In this document: positions 1 through 8,196 of the stretch, piece by piece
Layout of the letters: each line of letters starts with the position of its first letter
Position numbering within the stretch: the stretch's first letter is position 1
Assembly (NCBI GenBank): GCA_947177325.1
Contig: CAMWUH010000058.1
Span: 1-9,708, forward strand
Reading direction: 5' to 3'
Source of the DNA: an uncultured Bacteroidales bacterium
GTDB taxonomy: Bacteria; Bacteroidota; Bacteroidia; Bacteroidales; Muribaculaceae
DNA length: 9,708 nt
Translations under genes and position numbers: made by a program
Notes under the pieces: generated by a model
What the model saw: only the letters and a program-made list of their open reading frames with translations
What the model was told of the DNA's origin: nothing
Database searches by the model: none

Positions 1-665
1 CGGTCAACGCATTGGCGACAATGGGTGCAGAGGTCGGTGTTGATGTCGAAATGGAGGAGAGGCTTTCGGGCGAAGGTGGCGAGCAGAGTTCCGACGGGGC
101 AGATAGTGTTGCATAGAGCGCGCCCGCGCCAGGCCGAGAGAGCAACAACTACAAACAGCGTTAACCAGGCGGTAATGGCAGCGACAGCAGTCACCTGAAG
201 GGTGCGGGTCAACGGTCCGGCGATGCCTTCAACCATGTTGCAGAAAGCAGAATAGGGAGCGAAGAGCTTGAAGATGATCAATGAGCCTGTAAACACCGAG
301 CCAACGATAATCAGGAAAGCTATCAGGCGGAAACGGTTTTTAGGCGGAGAGAAGCGATAGCGGTTGCGAGCTGCCAATCCGGGTGTAAGCCGGGGAAGCT
401 TGGCGGCGGCGTCGATTATCCACCCCATAGGGCAAACGGTTGAACAGTATAGTCGGCCGAAGATTACAGTTATCAGCGCGATGATAACGAGCGAGGGAAC
501 GGAGAGGATAAGGGCGGCGGGAATGAGCTGAATCTTATCGAGCCAACCCAGGCGAGCTGTAATTGCAGCAACGGGAGCCACTACCGTAAAGGTAATGGCG
601 CCCGCTACGATAGTGGAGACGATGCGTCGAATCCACTGCAATGATTTAGCTCCGGTTTGTGTCAT
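1..665 (-). CDS. NapH-like membrane 4Fe-4S binding protein (partial, C-terminus outside window)
   Basis: Reading leftward from an ATG at 665, an open frame of 221 codons runs off the window edge without a stop. Hydrophobic segments lie at about residues 13-37, 46-69, 112-135 and 156-178. Two cysteine motifs each follow a membrane segment: G70-RLYCSTVCPMG (C74, C78) and G181-RALCNTICPVG (C185, C189). A CxxCxxC start of a ferredoxin-type cluster site (C213, C216, C219) is cut at the edge. Paired CxxxCP motifs in a membrane protein followed by a 4Fe-4S domain are known from the NapH/CcoG/RdxA-type polyferredoxins, which move electrons at the inner membrane or help cofactor assembly. The donor and acceptor here cannot be told. 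The start is the first ATG after the upstream nuclease stop, 10 bp away, so co-transcription with the nuclease is likely. I saw no clear Shine-Dalgarno, which is common in Bacteroidota. Confidence 0.82.
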   Translation of the reverse strand, partial: MTQTGAKSLQWIRRIVSTIVAGAITFTVVAPVAAITARLGWLDKIQLIPAALILSVPSLVIIALITVIFGRLYCSTVCPMGWIIDAAAKLPRLTPGLAARNRYRFSPPKNRFRLIAFLIIVGSVFTGSLIIFKLFAPYSAFCNMVEGIAGPLTRTLQVTAVAAITAWLTLFVVVALSAWRGRALCNTICPVGTLLATFARKPLLHFDINTDLCTHCRQCVD

Positions 666-675
666 TGGCCGGGGG

Positions 676-3054
676 TTAACGCACCACAACGCGGCGCGCT
701 GTTGAGTCAGTTGCAACAATGTAGAGACCTGCAGGGAGACTGAGGGTAGTCACTCCGGGGAGACAATCGCGATTGGCGAGCACTCTGCCCTCAACGTCGT
801 AAACGAGGAAGTGGCGTGAAGAGTCGCCGTTGTTAGCAATGATGAGAGCGCCTGATTGGGCGTAAGCGTCCCATGTGTAGTCAACGTCGAGATATTCAAC
901 GGTGGTGGTGTAGTGAGTTGCCTCGATGTCGTCGATAAGGGCGCGGGCACCGGCAGTCTGGCGCAGGCGGATATATCGGTCGCCGGCGACCTTTGGAGTG
1001 ACGGTGTAGCAATTATAAGAATCTTTATCGACGGTAACGTTGCCGTGGTTGGTCCAGTTGTAATTGTCGGGGGAGGTTTCTACGGCGATAGTAGCGTCGG
1101 CTTCATTTGCGTTCCATTTGCGAGCGTAGAAAGAGATAGAGCCGATGCCTCCTTTTTTGGGTTCGGTAGAGGTTAACGAAGATGTCGATTTTTTGCTGAG
1201 GCAGAGAGCCGCATCGCCGTTGTGGGTGGCGTCAGTTTTCCGGAATCCGGCTTCAGTTACAGCCCAAGAAGTTGCGTTGCCTTTGAAGTTACCTGTTGAG
1301 TAAGCCGGGCAAGCTGAGTGTATGCCCTCCACTTCAAAGTCTTCGAAGAAGCGAGGGATGGAATTGTCTGCGACGACAGCAAAGATGTCGGTATCGTCGT
1401 TGACATAGTCGCCGACCGAGATGTTGATGGTGCCGTCAAACTCGCCTTCGGAGTCACTCATCACGCGTAGATAGAAACGGTCTTCGCCTGGGAGAATTAC
1501 GAGGGTGTTATCCCAATCAAGATGATTGTCAGATAGCTGGAAGGGCTTGGGCACCGATAGGGTTATGTTGCCTTCGATGTGCTCGATGTCGAGGTAAAGT
1601 TCAACAGGGTCTGAGGCCACGCCGGGGGAAGCACTGAGAATAATGTCGCCATCGTAAATAACCTGTGCTGAAGGGAGGAGCTCGGCGGTGGTGACTGTGA
1701 CGGTGTTAGAGGTTAGCGTTGAGCTGAGCAGACGATAAGTGTAGGTGGTCAATGGTTCAAGATTATCAACGTCATATTCTTCAAGAGCTGAGTTGACTGT
1801 AACGGGGTAGCCGTCGATGCAAGTGCCATCTTTCATCACCTGGAGCGAGAGGGTGTTGTCGATGCCGAGGTCAACCCATCGGGCAGTGAAGCTCTCGCCG
1901 GTAACATTGGTAGCTTCAAGAGCGGGCAGTCCGTCAAGAGCTTTAAGCGAGAGGGTGACAGTAGTTTTGAGGTCGCCTGATTTGAGTGTGAGAGTGGCTG
2001 TAGTGGTGCCGGCGGTTGTTGCCTTTCCGGTTACTGAAACGGAGGTGCCGGCGTTGGCGTTGCGGGCAGTGACTGAAGAAGTGGAGAGAGTGAACGAACC
2101 GTTGCTGACAGAAAGGGAAATTGGCTCGGTCAGGTTAATGGTTTTGATGGAGATTGAGCGTGAAACGGAGTAGCCGGTGGCAGTAGTGCCGAAGTCGATT
2201 GTGGAATTGTTGACAGGAAGCGAGATAACCGGCTCTGACTGGTCACTGCCACTCCAAGCCGTAGTTAACTTATCGCCCCAGATGTGCTCGGCGAGCTCCG
2301 GATGGTCGATAAAGGGATTTCGGTTGTTTTGATGGGCATAAACAGCCTCGTTGCGCTCGATTTCTTTTTGCGAAACGGGGTCTTGGCGATGCCACTTGAG
2401 CAGGAGGTTGATTGCCCAGGAATTGAAAACCGGGTAAGAGTTTTGGGCGAGCATGTCACTGTTCCACCCTTTGATTTTATCATTGTAGGCAGCTGCCATA
2501 TAGAAGTAGGTGCGTGCTAAGTCGCCTTTATATTCATCGTCGGGCTCAAACACCTTGCCTGAGTAGCCTGAAAATGTAGAAGTGCCCAATCGGCCGAGCG
2601 CTTTGATGCCTGAAGGCGCAGAGAGAGTTGTGCCGCCCGAACATTCGCCGTAGGGGTAGTTTGAGCGCTGACCGTTGACTTTTCCGTCGGTTGGGTAAAC
2701 ATGGAATGCATCGCTCTTCATGGGGCTTGCTTCTTTAAACCAGCTTTTGGGCAAAGAGTGCTCGCGGTTGTAGCAGTCGCCCACACTGGAGTAGTTGCCG
2801 CATTTTGAGGAAAATGACCAATGCTTGGTTGAATACATATCCCAGATGGACCCGTCGGGGTAAACGTCGGAGGTTTTGTAGACTTCGTAAAGGCCATCGT
2901 AGCCCACGTTGGTGTGGTTGCCTACAACGGAGCATAACTGGGAGAGCAGAGAAGCACCTGACTTGCCGATGCAGGACTGATAGTAGGCTGCGGGAGCTTC
3001 AGCCATAGCAGCAAAGGATGCTAAAGCGAGGAGTGAGAAAATATATTTGCGCAT
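676..3054 (-). CDS. Secreted endonuclease I-family nuclease with FN3/Ig-like modules and T9SS C-terminal domain
   Basis: This 792-residue protein should cut DNA or RNA outside the cell or at its surface. A Sec signal peptide covers about residues 1-20. The nuclease domain (about 22-262) shows the endonuclease I (EndA/NucM/Vvn) signatures: NREHSLP with R97-E98-H99 (predicted metal ligand and general base), DAFHVYPTD at 115-123, N127 followed by RSNYP, FEPDDEYKGDLAR at 169-181 and NPFIDHPELAEHIW at 246-259. Cysteines at 28, 41, 85, 94 and 138 could form disulfides. Then come a Ser/Thr-rich Ig-like beta region (about 275-372), an FN3-like domain (about 376-457), a second beta region (about 463-562), a jelly-roll-like module (about 568-715) and a type A T9SS sorting domain (about 718-792) with the typical PAGLYIV near the end. 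E. coli EndA is a nuclease domain alone, about 235 residues. The family call is firm; module borders are estimates. Roles in nutrient scavenging or extracellular-DNA degradation are inferred. Confidence 0.93.
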   Translation of the reverse strand: MRKYIFSLLALASFAAMAEAPAAYYQSCIGKSGASLLSQLCSVVGNHTNVGYDGLYEVYKTSDVYPDGSIWDMYSTKHWSFSSKCGNYSSVGDCYNREHSLPKSWFKEASPMKSDAFHVYPTDGKVNGQRSNYPYGECSGGTTLSAPSGIKALGRLGTSTFSGYSGKVFEPDDEYKGDLARTYFYMAAAYNDKIKGWNSDMLAQNSYPVFNSWAINLLLKWHRQDPVSQKEIERNEAVYAHQNNRNPFIDHPELAEHIWGDKLTTAWSGSDQSEPVISLPVNNSTIDFGTTATGYSVSRSISIKTINLTEPISLSVSNGSFTLSTSSVTARNANAGTSVSVTGKATTAGTTTATLTLKSGDLKTTVTLSLKALDGLPALEATNVTGESFTARWVDLGIDNTLSLQVMKDGTCIDGYPVTVNSALEEYDVDNLEPLTTYTYRLLSSTLTSNTVTVTTAELLPSAQVIYDGDIILSASPGVASDPVELYLDIEHIEGNITLSVPKPFQLSDNHLDWDNTLVILPGEDRFYLRVMSDSEGEFDGTINISVGDYVNDDTDIFAVVADNSIPRFFEDFEVEGIHSACPAYSTGNFKGNATSWAVTEAGFRKTDATHNGDAALCLSKKSTSSLTSTEPKKGGIGSISFYARKWNANEADATIAVETSPDNYNWTNHGNVTVDKDSYNCYTVTPKVAGDRYIRLRQTAGARALIDDIEATHYTTTVEYLDVDYTWDAYAQSGALIIANNGDSSRHFLVYDVEGRVLANRDCLPGVTTLSLPAGLYIVATDSTARRVVVR

Positions 3055-3103
3055 GATAAATGTTGGAGATTGGTTGCCACTAATGGCATGTGAATTTCAT
3101 GGA

Positions 3104-3126
3104 AATCAGCTTTAACGAAGCTGATT
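3104..3126 (-). promoter_or_regulatory. Stem-loop in the nuclease mRNA leader
   Basis: A perfect 9-bp inverted repeat, AATCAGCTT and AAGCTGATT, flanks a 5-nt loop. It would start within about 10 nt of the predicted transcript start and ends 49 bp before the nuclease ATG. A second small repeat, TGCCA-N4-TGGCA (3075-3088), lies between it and the start codon. A 5' stem-loop can protect an mRNA from decay, and the DNA dyad could equally be an operator just downstream of the promoter. The sequence does not distinguish these. No U-run follows it, so it is not a terminator. Confidence 0.5.
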
Positions 3127-3140
3127 ACATATTTGCAACA

Positions 3141-3171
3141 CAAAGTTAGTGCATATTTTCCAAATAAGCAA
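3141..3171 (-). promoter_or_regulatory. Predicted Bacteroidota-type promoter for the nuclease / 4Fe-4S unit
   Basis: On the minus strand TAACTTTG (3148-3141) matches the Bacteroidota -7 consensus TAnnTTTG exactly. A TTG (3171-3169) lies 20 bp upstream, within the usual 17-23 bp spacing for the -33 element. Transcription would start near 3134-3136, giving a leader of about 80 nt. The position fits, being just upstream of the nuclease and downstream of the efflux operon terminator. Confidence 0.6.
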
Positions 3172-3260
3172 TTTATTAACATTTTGAGCCGATTCAAAAA
3201 CAGGAGCCTGCCACTACCATACCCGACAGAATCGGGAGTTTGTTTAGGAAATAATGCAAA

Positions 3261-3308
3261 TCCCATAAAAGCCCGAAAGGCCAACCGGCTTTTCGGGCTT
3301 TTATGGGA
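3261..3308 (-). terminator. Intrinsic terminator of the efflux operon, nearly symmetric (probably bidirectional)
   Basis: Two 18-nt arms (3261-3278 and 3291-3308) are perfectly complementary. They extend inward by a G-U pair and three GC pairs to an AACC loop, giving a stem of about 22 bp. The GC-rich core GCCCGAAA/TTTCGGGC is flanked by AAAA and TTTT, so a U-run follows the core hairpin in either direction. It lies 24 bp beyond the stop codon of the outer-membrane channel gene and should end the adaptor-permease-channel transcript, insulating the nuclease promoter. No plus-strand gene ends here, so the reverse function may be unused. Confidence 0.9.
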
Positions 3309-3332
3309 TATTAGATGGGGAATATGCCGGGA

Positions 3333-4715
3333 TTAACGGCCTCCGCCAAGGGATTGGTAGAGATTGATGACGGCTTGGGCTTTTGCAAGGCGACAGTTGA
3401 GCTCGGCCATCTGAGCTGAAAGCAGACTGGATTGGGCGGTCAACACTTCAAGATAGGTTGAGCCGGCTGCTGCGAAGAGCTCTTTGGTGTAGTAAACCGA
3501 TTTGTTGAGGTTGTCGACCTGCTCGGTGAGGAATACGGCTTTCTCGTTGGCTTTCTCGTAAGCAGTCAGGGCGTTGGATATTTCACCGGAGGCACTCAGG
3601 AGAGTATATTCAAAGGTGTTGAGTGCCTGTTGCTGGCGTGCTTTGGCCGCTTCGAGACGGGCAATGTTCTGACCACGAGCGAAGAGTGGAGCAGCCAACT
3701 GGCCTGCGAGGTTGGCAAACCATGTGCCGGGGTTTTGAATGAAAGAGCCGAGTAAATTTGTGAAGCCATAGTTGGCGGTGATGGTAAGTCCGGGATAGAA
3801 GGCTGCACGGGCTTGATTAGTAGAGTAGTATGCGATTGCAAGGCCCTCTTCAGCGGCATGGACATCGGGGCGGGCAGCGAGTTCACGCATAGGCACACCT
3901 TCACGGAACATTGAGGGAACAAGGAGCTCGACATCGGGAGAGATTTCAAAACGCTGAGGCATGACGTTGAGCAGGAGAGCCATAGTGTTGTTGGCCTGGA
4001 CGAGTGATTTCTCAATGTCGGTGATAGAGGCGAGGATGCTGAGATAGTTGGCCTGAGATTGGACCACGGCAGCCTCGTTGGTGCGACCGGCGAGTTTGTA
4101 ATTTTTCATTACCTCAACGTTTTCACGCCATATTTCAGCGGTCTCGCGATTGAGGCGGAGCTGAGCTTCGAGGGTTGCAATTGAATAATAGCAGTTAGCG
4201 ACGCCGCCGATTATTTGAGAGCGAACGGCTTGCGCGTAGTCCTCGGCCTGGCGATAAGAAGCTTCGGCCGAGCGCTTGTTGTTGAGGATTTTGCCGAAGA
4301 TATCGACCTCCCAAGATGCTGTCAATGGGATGGTATAGTTCCAGCCTGAGAGCTTGGAGTTGTCGATAGATGAGGCACCGCCTTGTGCACCTATGGAGAG
4401 GGAGGGGAGATAGCTGAGGCGGGCACCACGCATGTTGGCGTGGGCGATGTCGATATTGAGTTTAGCGTTGGCGAGGTTAGTGTTGTTCTGTAGGGCGCGG
4501 TTGATATAGTCTACTAAAACGGGATCAGTGAACACCTCTTGCCATTGGAGATTGCCGAAAGTAGTGGTGTCAACCTCTTGCTCGCACGCTTCGACGTACT
4601 CACCGAGGAGAGCGTCGGATTGGGGCATCTCGAATTTCTTATAGATATTGCAACCTGTGGCAGTAGCTACGAGAGCTACTGCGACGAGGCTGCGGGAAAT
4701 AGCGTTGAATTTCAT
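3333..4715 (-). CDS. TolC/NodT-like outer-membrane efflux lipoprotein of an RND pump
   Basis: This 460-residue protein is the outer-membrane exit duct of the pump. The N-terminus carries a lipoprotein signal ending in ATGC, with C22 the predicted lipidated cysteine, as in NodT-family channels and unlike E. coli TolC. Two outer-membrane efflux repeats are visible, about residues 56-250 and 275-456. Each has long amphipathic helices rich in Ala, Gln, Asn and Glu plus a short beta-strand part. Family landmarks are SWEVDIFGK (134-142), RPDVHAAEE (282-290), the APLFARGQN turn (342-350), YLEVLTAQSSLLSAQ (421-435) and the terminal NLYQSLGGGR. Length is normal for the family. The gene is last in the operon, 33 bp after the permease stop, and is followed by a strong terminator. 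The start at 4715 is supported by the immediate lipoprotein signal. Confidence 0.95.
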   Translation of the reverse strand: MKFNAISRSLVAVALVATATGCNIYKKFEMPQSDALLGEYVEACEQEVDTTTFGNLQWQEVFTDPVLVDYINRALQNNTNLANAKLNIDIAHANMRGARLSYLPSLSIGAQGGASSIDNSKLSGWNYTIPLTASWEVDIFGKILNNKRSAEASYRQAEDYAQAVRSQIIGGVANCYYSIATLEAQLRLNRETAEIWRENVEVMKNYKLAGRTNEAAVVQSQANYLSILASITDIEKSLVQANNTMALLLNVMPQRFEISPDVELLVPSMFREGVPMRELAARPDVHAAEEGLAIAYYSTNQARAAFYPGLTITANYGFTNLLGSFIQNPGTWFANLAGQLAAPLFARGQNIARLEAAKARQQQALNTFEYTLLSASGEISNALTAYEKANEKAVFLTEQVDNLNKSVYYTKELFAAAGSTYLEVLTAQSSLLSAQMAELNCRLAKAQAVINLYQSLGGGR

Positions 4716-4748
4716 ACTAATTGAAGAATAATGAATTAGAGCCGGTTC

Positions 4749-7700
4749 TTAGTGGGAGTATTGCTCGATTTCGCTTTCGATAGCATCGTTGTTAGTATCG
4801 CGCCAACTGAGGGGAGAAATCTTTTCCTGGATTTTCTGGAAGACCACAAAGAGTGCGGGCACGAGCAAAACCTGGAGAATCATGCCGATAAGCATACCGC
4901 CGATAGCGCCTGTACCGAGGGCTTTGTTACCGTTGGCGCCTACGCCGTGGGCAAACATCATAGGCAACAGACCGATAATCAAGGCGAGCGATGTCATAAG
5001 GATGGGTCGTAGACGAGCCGAAGCACCTTGGATGGCAGCGCCGACGATTGACATGCCCGTGCGGCGGCGTTCGAGAGCAAACTCAACGATAAGGATTGCG
5101 TTCTTAGCCAGAAGGCCGATAAGCATAATCAAGGCGATCTGGAGGTAGATGTTGTTGTTGACGCCAAATATCTGAGCGAAGATGAAAGAGCCCATCAAAC
5201 CCAAGGGGATAGAGAAGATAACGGCAAAGGGGAGAAGGTAGCTTTCATACTGTGCCGAGAGGAGAAGGTAGACAAATAGCAAGCAGAGGCCGAAGATAGT
5301 GGCAGTTTGCGAGCCTGATGAGCTGCTCTGCTCGCGAGTCATACCTGAATATTCATAACCGTAGCCGGCGGGGAGCACTTCAGAGGCGACACGCTCGATA
5401 GCGGCAAGGGCTTGACCTGAAGAGTAGCCGGGGTTGGGTGAACCGGTAACTGAGATTGACTGGAACATGTTGAAGCGGTTGAGAAGGTCAGGACCGTAGG
5501 TACGTTCCATTGTCACGAAGTTATCGATAGAAGCCATCTGGCCGGAAGAGTTGCGCACCTTGATTGACTTGAGGGTTTCGGGTGAAACACGGTCCTCGGG
5601 AGCGGCTTGCATCATAACGCGGTAGATTTTACCGAATCGGTTGAAGTTAGAGACGTACATACCGCCGTAGTAGCCCTGAAGCGTAGAGAGAATGCCTGAT
5701 GTGGTTAGGCCGGCCTGCTGGGCTTTGGCAGCGTCGATGTCGATGGTATACTGCGGGAAGGTGGGGTTGAAAGTAGAGTAAGCCATCTGGATTTCGGGCT
5801 GCTGATTGAGCTTGGCGAGGAATTGCTGAACAATGCCGAAGAAGGTGTTGATGTCACCACCGGTTTTATCCTCCATTTTGATTTCAAAACCGTTGGTCAC
5901 AGAGTAACCGCTAATCATAGGCGGAGCGAAAACAACCACGCGGCCATCTTTAACCACCTGGGCGGCGGCGCCGTAGATGCGGCCGATAACGGCGGTGTTG
6001 GCTTCGTCTTTGCCACGTTCCGACCAGTCTTTAAGCTTGACGATGAATGTGCCGTAGGTGGCTCCTTGACCTGCGAGGAAGCTATAGCCGGCGATTTTCT
6101 GAGAGTAACGCACACCGGGAGTAGCTTGGATGATTTGGTCAACTTGGTTGAGGACTTCAAGGGTACGTTCCTGGGTTTGACCGGGAGGCATATCGACCAT
6201 TACGAAAACTACACCGGTATCTTCGTCAGGAACGAGAGCTGAGGGAGTTTTCTTCATCAACCAAACGAGAACGAGCACACAAGCTGCAACGGAGAGGAAT
6301 GAAATAATCTTGTGGTTGACGAAGAACTTGGTAGCTGCGTTATAGACATTGAGCAGTCGGTTGAAGCCTTTTTCAAAACCTTTGTGGAAGCGGGGAGAGA
6401 ACATGCCGAGGATTGCGAGCACAGCCACGACGACAGCGGCGATGCGCAAGGGGACTGCGCCTTCGGTGTAGTAGCCGAGCACCATTGCCACAACGGCAAG
6501 AACAATGAACACGAAGGTGAGAATCGGGGGGAAATTGACACTGAAGCGACGGCGAGCCTGATGCTTCATTGTACGAGCGGCTTCGCCCATAGCTTCTGAT
6601 ACGCGCTGACCGAGCTTTTTGGGCTCTTCACCCTCCTCTACGTGGGGTTTGAGGAACACGGCACAAAGGGCAGGCGAGAGGGTCAAGGCGTTGATGGCCG
6701 AGAAGCCGATGGCGATTGCCATTGTCAAACCGAATTGCTGATAGAACACGCCTGAGGTGCCTGACATGAACGACACGGGGATGAACACCAACATCATAAC
6801 CAGGGTGATGGAGATGATGGCGGAGCCGATTTCATTCATAGCGTCGATAGAGGCTTTGCGCGAATTTTTATAACCGGCATCGAGCTTGGCGTGGACCGCC
6901 TCGACAACCACGATGGCGTCGTCGACCACGATGGCGATTGCGAGCACAAGAGCTGAAAGAGTGATAAGGTTGATAGAGAAGCCGATGACTTTCAGCATGA
7001 AGAATGTACCGACCAGGGCCACGGGGATTGCGATTGCAGGAATGATGGTTGAGCGAATATCCTGCAAGAATATGTAAACCACCAGGAACACAAGGACGAA
7101 GGCCTCGATGAGGGTTTTGATAACCTCATGGATAGAGGCATAGAGGAAGTCGTTGTTGTTCATCGGGATGTCGAACTGCAGGCCCGGGGGGAGGTCTTTG
7201 GCCATTTTATCAACTTCCGCTATACAGTCGTTGATAATCTGGGTAGCGTTAGAGCCTGCGGTTTGGAACACGATGGCCATTGTAGAAGTGGCACCATTGA
7301 GCGAGTTGCTGAATCCGTATTGGACTTTACCGAGCTCAATATCGGCAACGTCGCCAAGACGGAGCACTTGACCGTCGGGGGTTGCGCGCACAACAATGTT
7401 TTCAAATTCCTCGGGCTGAACAAGACGGCCGCGATATTTGAGGGTGTATTGGAATGTCTGGTTGCCTTGCTCGCCGAAAGCACCGGGAGCGGCCTCGAGG
7501 TTTTGGTCGGCGAGAACAGCGGCGATGTCAGTAGGCACGAGGCTATACTGGGCCATAACGTCGGGTTTGAGCCAGATTCGCATAGAGTAGTCGGCACCGA
7601 AAGAGAGTACGTCGCCTACACCGTTGACACGCTGGAGCAAGGGGATGACGTTAATTTTCATGTAGTTGTCGATAAACTCAGCGCCATACAGGCCGGGCTG

Positions 7701-8138
7701 GGTTTCGCGGAGAGCTACACCCATAAGCATTGATGTCTGGCGTTTTTGAGTGATGACACCTACTTTGGTTACTTCGGCGGGGAGAAGGTTTTGGGCTTTG
7801 GCAACGCGGTTTTGAACGTCAACGGCAGCCATGTCAGGGTCAAAACCTTGCTTGAAGTAAACGTTGATTGTGGCAGAGCCGGTGTTGGTGGCGGTAGACT
7901 CCATGTAGGTCATACCTTCAGCACCGTTGATTGACTCTTCCAAGGGGGCAATCACAGAGTTAAGCACAGCTTGGGCGTTGGCACCTGTGTAGGTTGTGCT
8001 CACCATGATTGTAGGAGGTGCGATGTCGGGGTATTGGGTGATAGGGAGAGAAGTCAACCCAATCAAACCGAGCAACACGATAAAGATAGAAATAACCGTG
8101 GAAAGAACCGGGCGGTTAATGAATGTTGCAAGTTTCAT
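4749..8138 (-). CDS. RND efflux permease, HAE1/AcrB-like, with a central hydrophobic insertion
   Basis: This 1129-residue protein is the inner-membrane proton/drug antiporter of the pump, an AcrB-type trimer in known relatives. TM1 is at about 9-31. The first large periplasmic loop has the family pattern (LPITQYPDIAPP at 31-42). TM2-TM6 lie at about 335-497 and the second loop at about 635-940, with LVPDEDTGVVF near 635-645. Proton-relay residues are kept: D406-D407 in IVVDDAIVVVE, K1012 in LLAKNAILIVEF, R1042 in ARLRPILMTS. These correspond to AcrB D407, D408, K940 and R971. From the LKP after TM6 to the PDED before the second loop I count 145 residues here against 72 in AcrB as I recall it. 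The extra part (about 505-580) holds two hydrophobic segments (about 537-556 and 562-580). Exported compounds cannot be predicted. The gene lies 58 bp after the adaptor and 33 bp before the channel. Confidence 0.97.
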   Translation of the reverse strand: MKLATFINRPVLSTVISIFIVLLGLIGLTSLPITQYPDIAPPTIMVSTTYTGANAQAVLNSVIAPLEESINGAEGMTYMESTATNTGSATINVYFKQGFDPDMAAVDVQNRVAKAQNLLPAEVTKVGVITQKRQTSMLMGVALRETQPGLYGAEFIDNYMKINVIPLLQRVNGVGDVLSFGADYSMRIWLKPDVMAQYSLVPTDIAAVLADQNLEAAPGAFGEQGNQTFQYTLKYRGRLVQPEEFENIVVRATPDGQVLRLGDVADIELGKVQYGFSNSLNGATSTMAIVFQTAGSNATQIINDCIAEVDKMAKDLPPGLQFDIPMNNNDFLYASIHEVIKTLIEAFVLVFLVVYIFLQDIRSTIIPAIAIPVALVGTFFMLKVIGFSINLITLSALVLAIAIVVDDAIVVVEAVHAKLDAGYKNSRKASIDAMNEIGSAIISITLVMMLVFIPVSFMSGTSGVFYQQFGLTMAIAIGFSAINALTLSPALCAVFLKPHVEEGEEPKKLGQRVSEAMGEAARTMKHQARRRFSVNFPPILTFVFIVLAVVAMVLGYYTEGAVPLRIAAVVVAVLAILGMFSPRFHKGFEKGFNRLLNVYNAATKFFVNHKIISFLSVAACVLVLVWLMKKTPSALVPDEDTGVVFVMVDMPPGQTQERTLEVLNQVDQIIQATPGVRYSQKIAGYSFLAGQGATYGTFIVKLKDWSERGKDEANTAVIGRIYGAAAQVVKDGRVVVFAPPMISGYSVTNGFEIKMEDKTGGDINTFFGIVQQFLAKLNQQPEIQMAYSTFNPTFPQYTIDIDAAKAQQAGLTTSGILSTLQGYYGGMYVSNFNRFGKIYRVMMQAAPEDRVSPETLKSIKVRNSSGQMASIDNFVTMERTYGPDLLNRFNMFQSISVTGSPNPGYSSGQALAAIERVASEVLPAGYGYEYSGMTREQSSSSGSQTATIFGLCLLFVYLLLSAQYESYLLPFAVIFSIPLGLMGSFIFAQIFGVNNNIYLQIALIMLIGLLAKNAILIVEFALERRRTGMSIVGAAIQGASARLRPILMTSLALIIGLLPMMFAHGVGANGNKALGTGAIGGMLIGMILQVLLVPALFVVFQKIQEKISPLSWRDTNNDAIESEIEQYSH

Positions 8139-8196
8139 TTGAGGATAATTGGAGAATGAAGAAGTAAGAGCTTGGAGAAATAGCTATTTGGGTTGA

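Noticed and set aside
3196..3210. CAGGCTCCTG followed by TTTTT on the minus strand as a second terminator
   Set aside because: The stem would be 4 bp with a 2-nt loop, which cannot form stably.
3222..3236. CCCGA-N5-TCGGG inverted repeat upstream of the nuclease promoter
   Set aside because: Only 5 bp with no U-run and no special position relative to the promoter. Too weak to call.
3021..3284. Minus-strand open frame of 87 codons across the nuclease leader and start
   Set aside because: It spans the promoter, leader hairpin and part of the terminator and overlaps the nuclease signal peptide out of frame. No family resemblance.
3596..4015. Minus-strand open frame of 139 codons overlapping the outer-membrane channel gene
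   Set aside because: It is in a different frame of the same strand, fully within a coherent efflux lipoprotein, and its translation is low-complexity Ser/Pro/Leu sequence typical of an out-of-frame read.
5823..6242. Plus-strand open frame of 139 codons inside the permease gene
   Set aside because: It is an antisense shadow of conserved permease sequence with no recognisable domain or start signal.
6393..6638. Permease insertion as a frameshift or gene fusion artefact
   Set aside because: The reading frame is continuous and both flanks match the family. The segment is well-formed membrane-like sequence, so it is a genuine in-frame insertion.
7128..7733. Plus-strand open frame of 201 codons inside the permease gene
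   Set aside because: It is antisense to a well-supported RND permease and resembles no family I know. The GC-biased codons of the real gene explain the long open frame.
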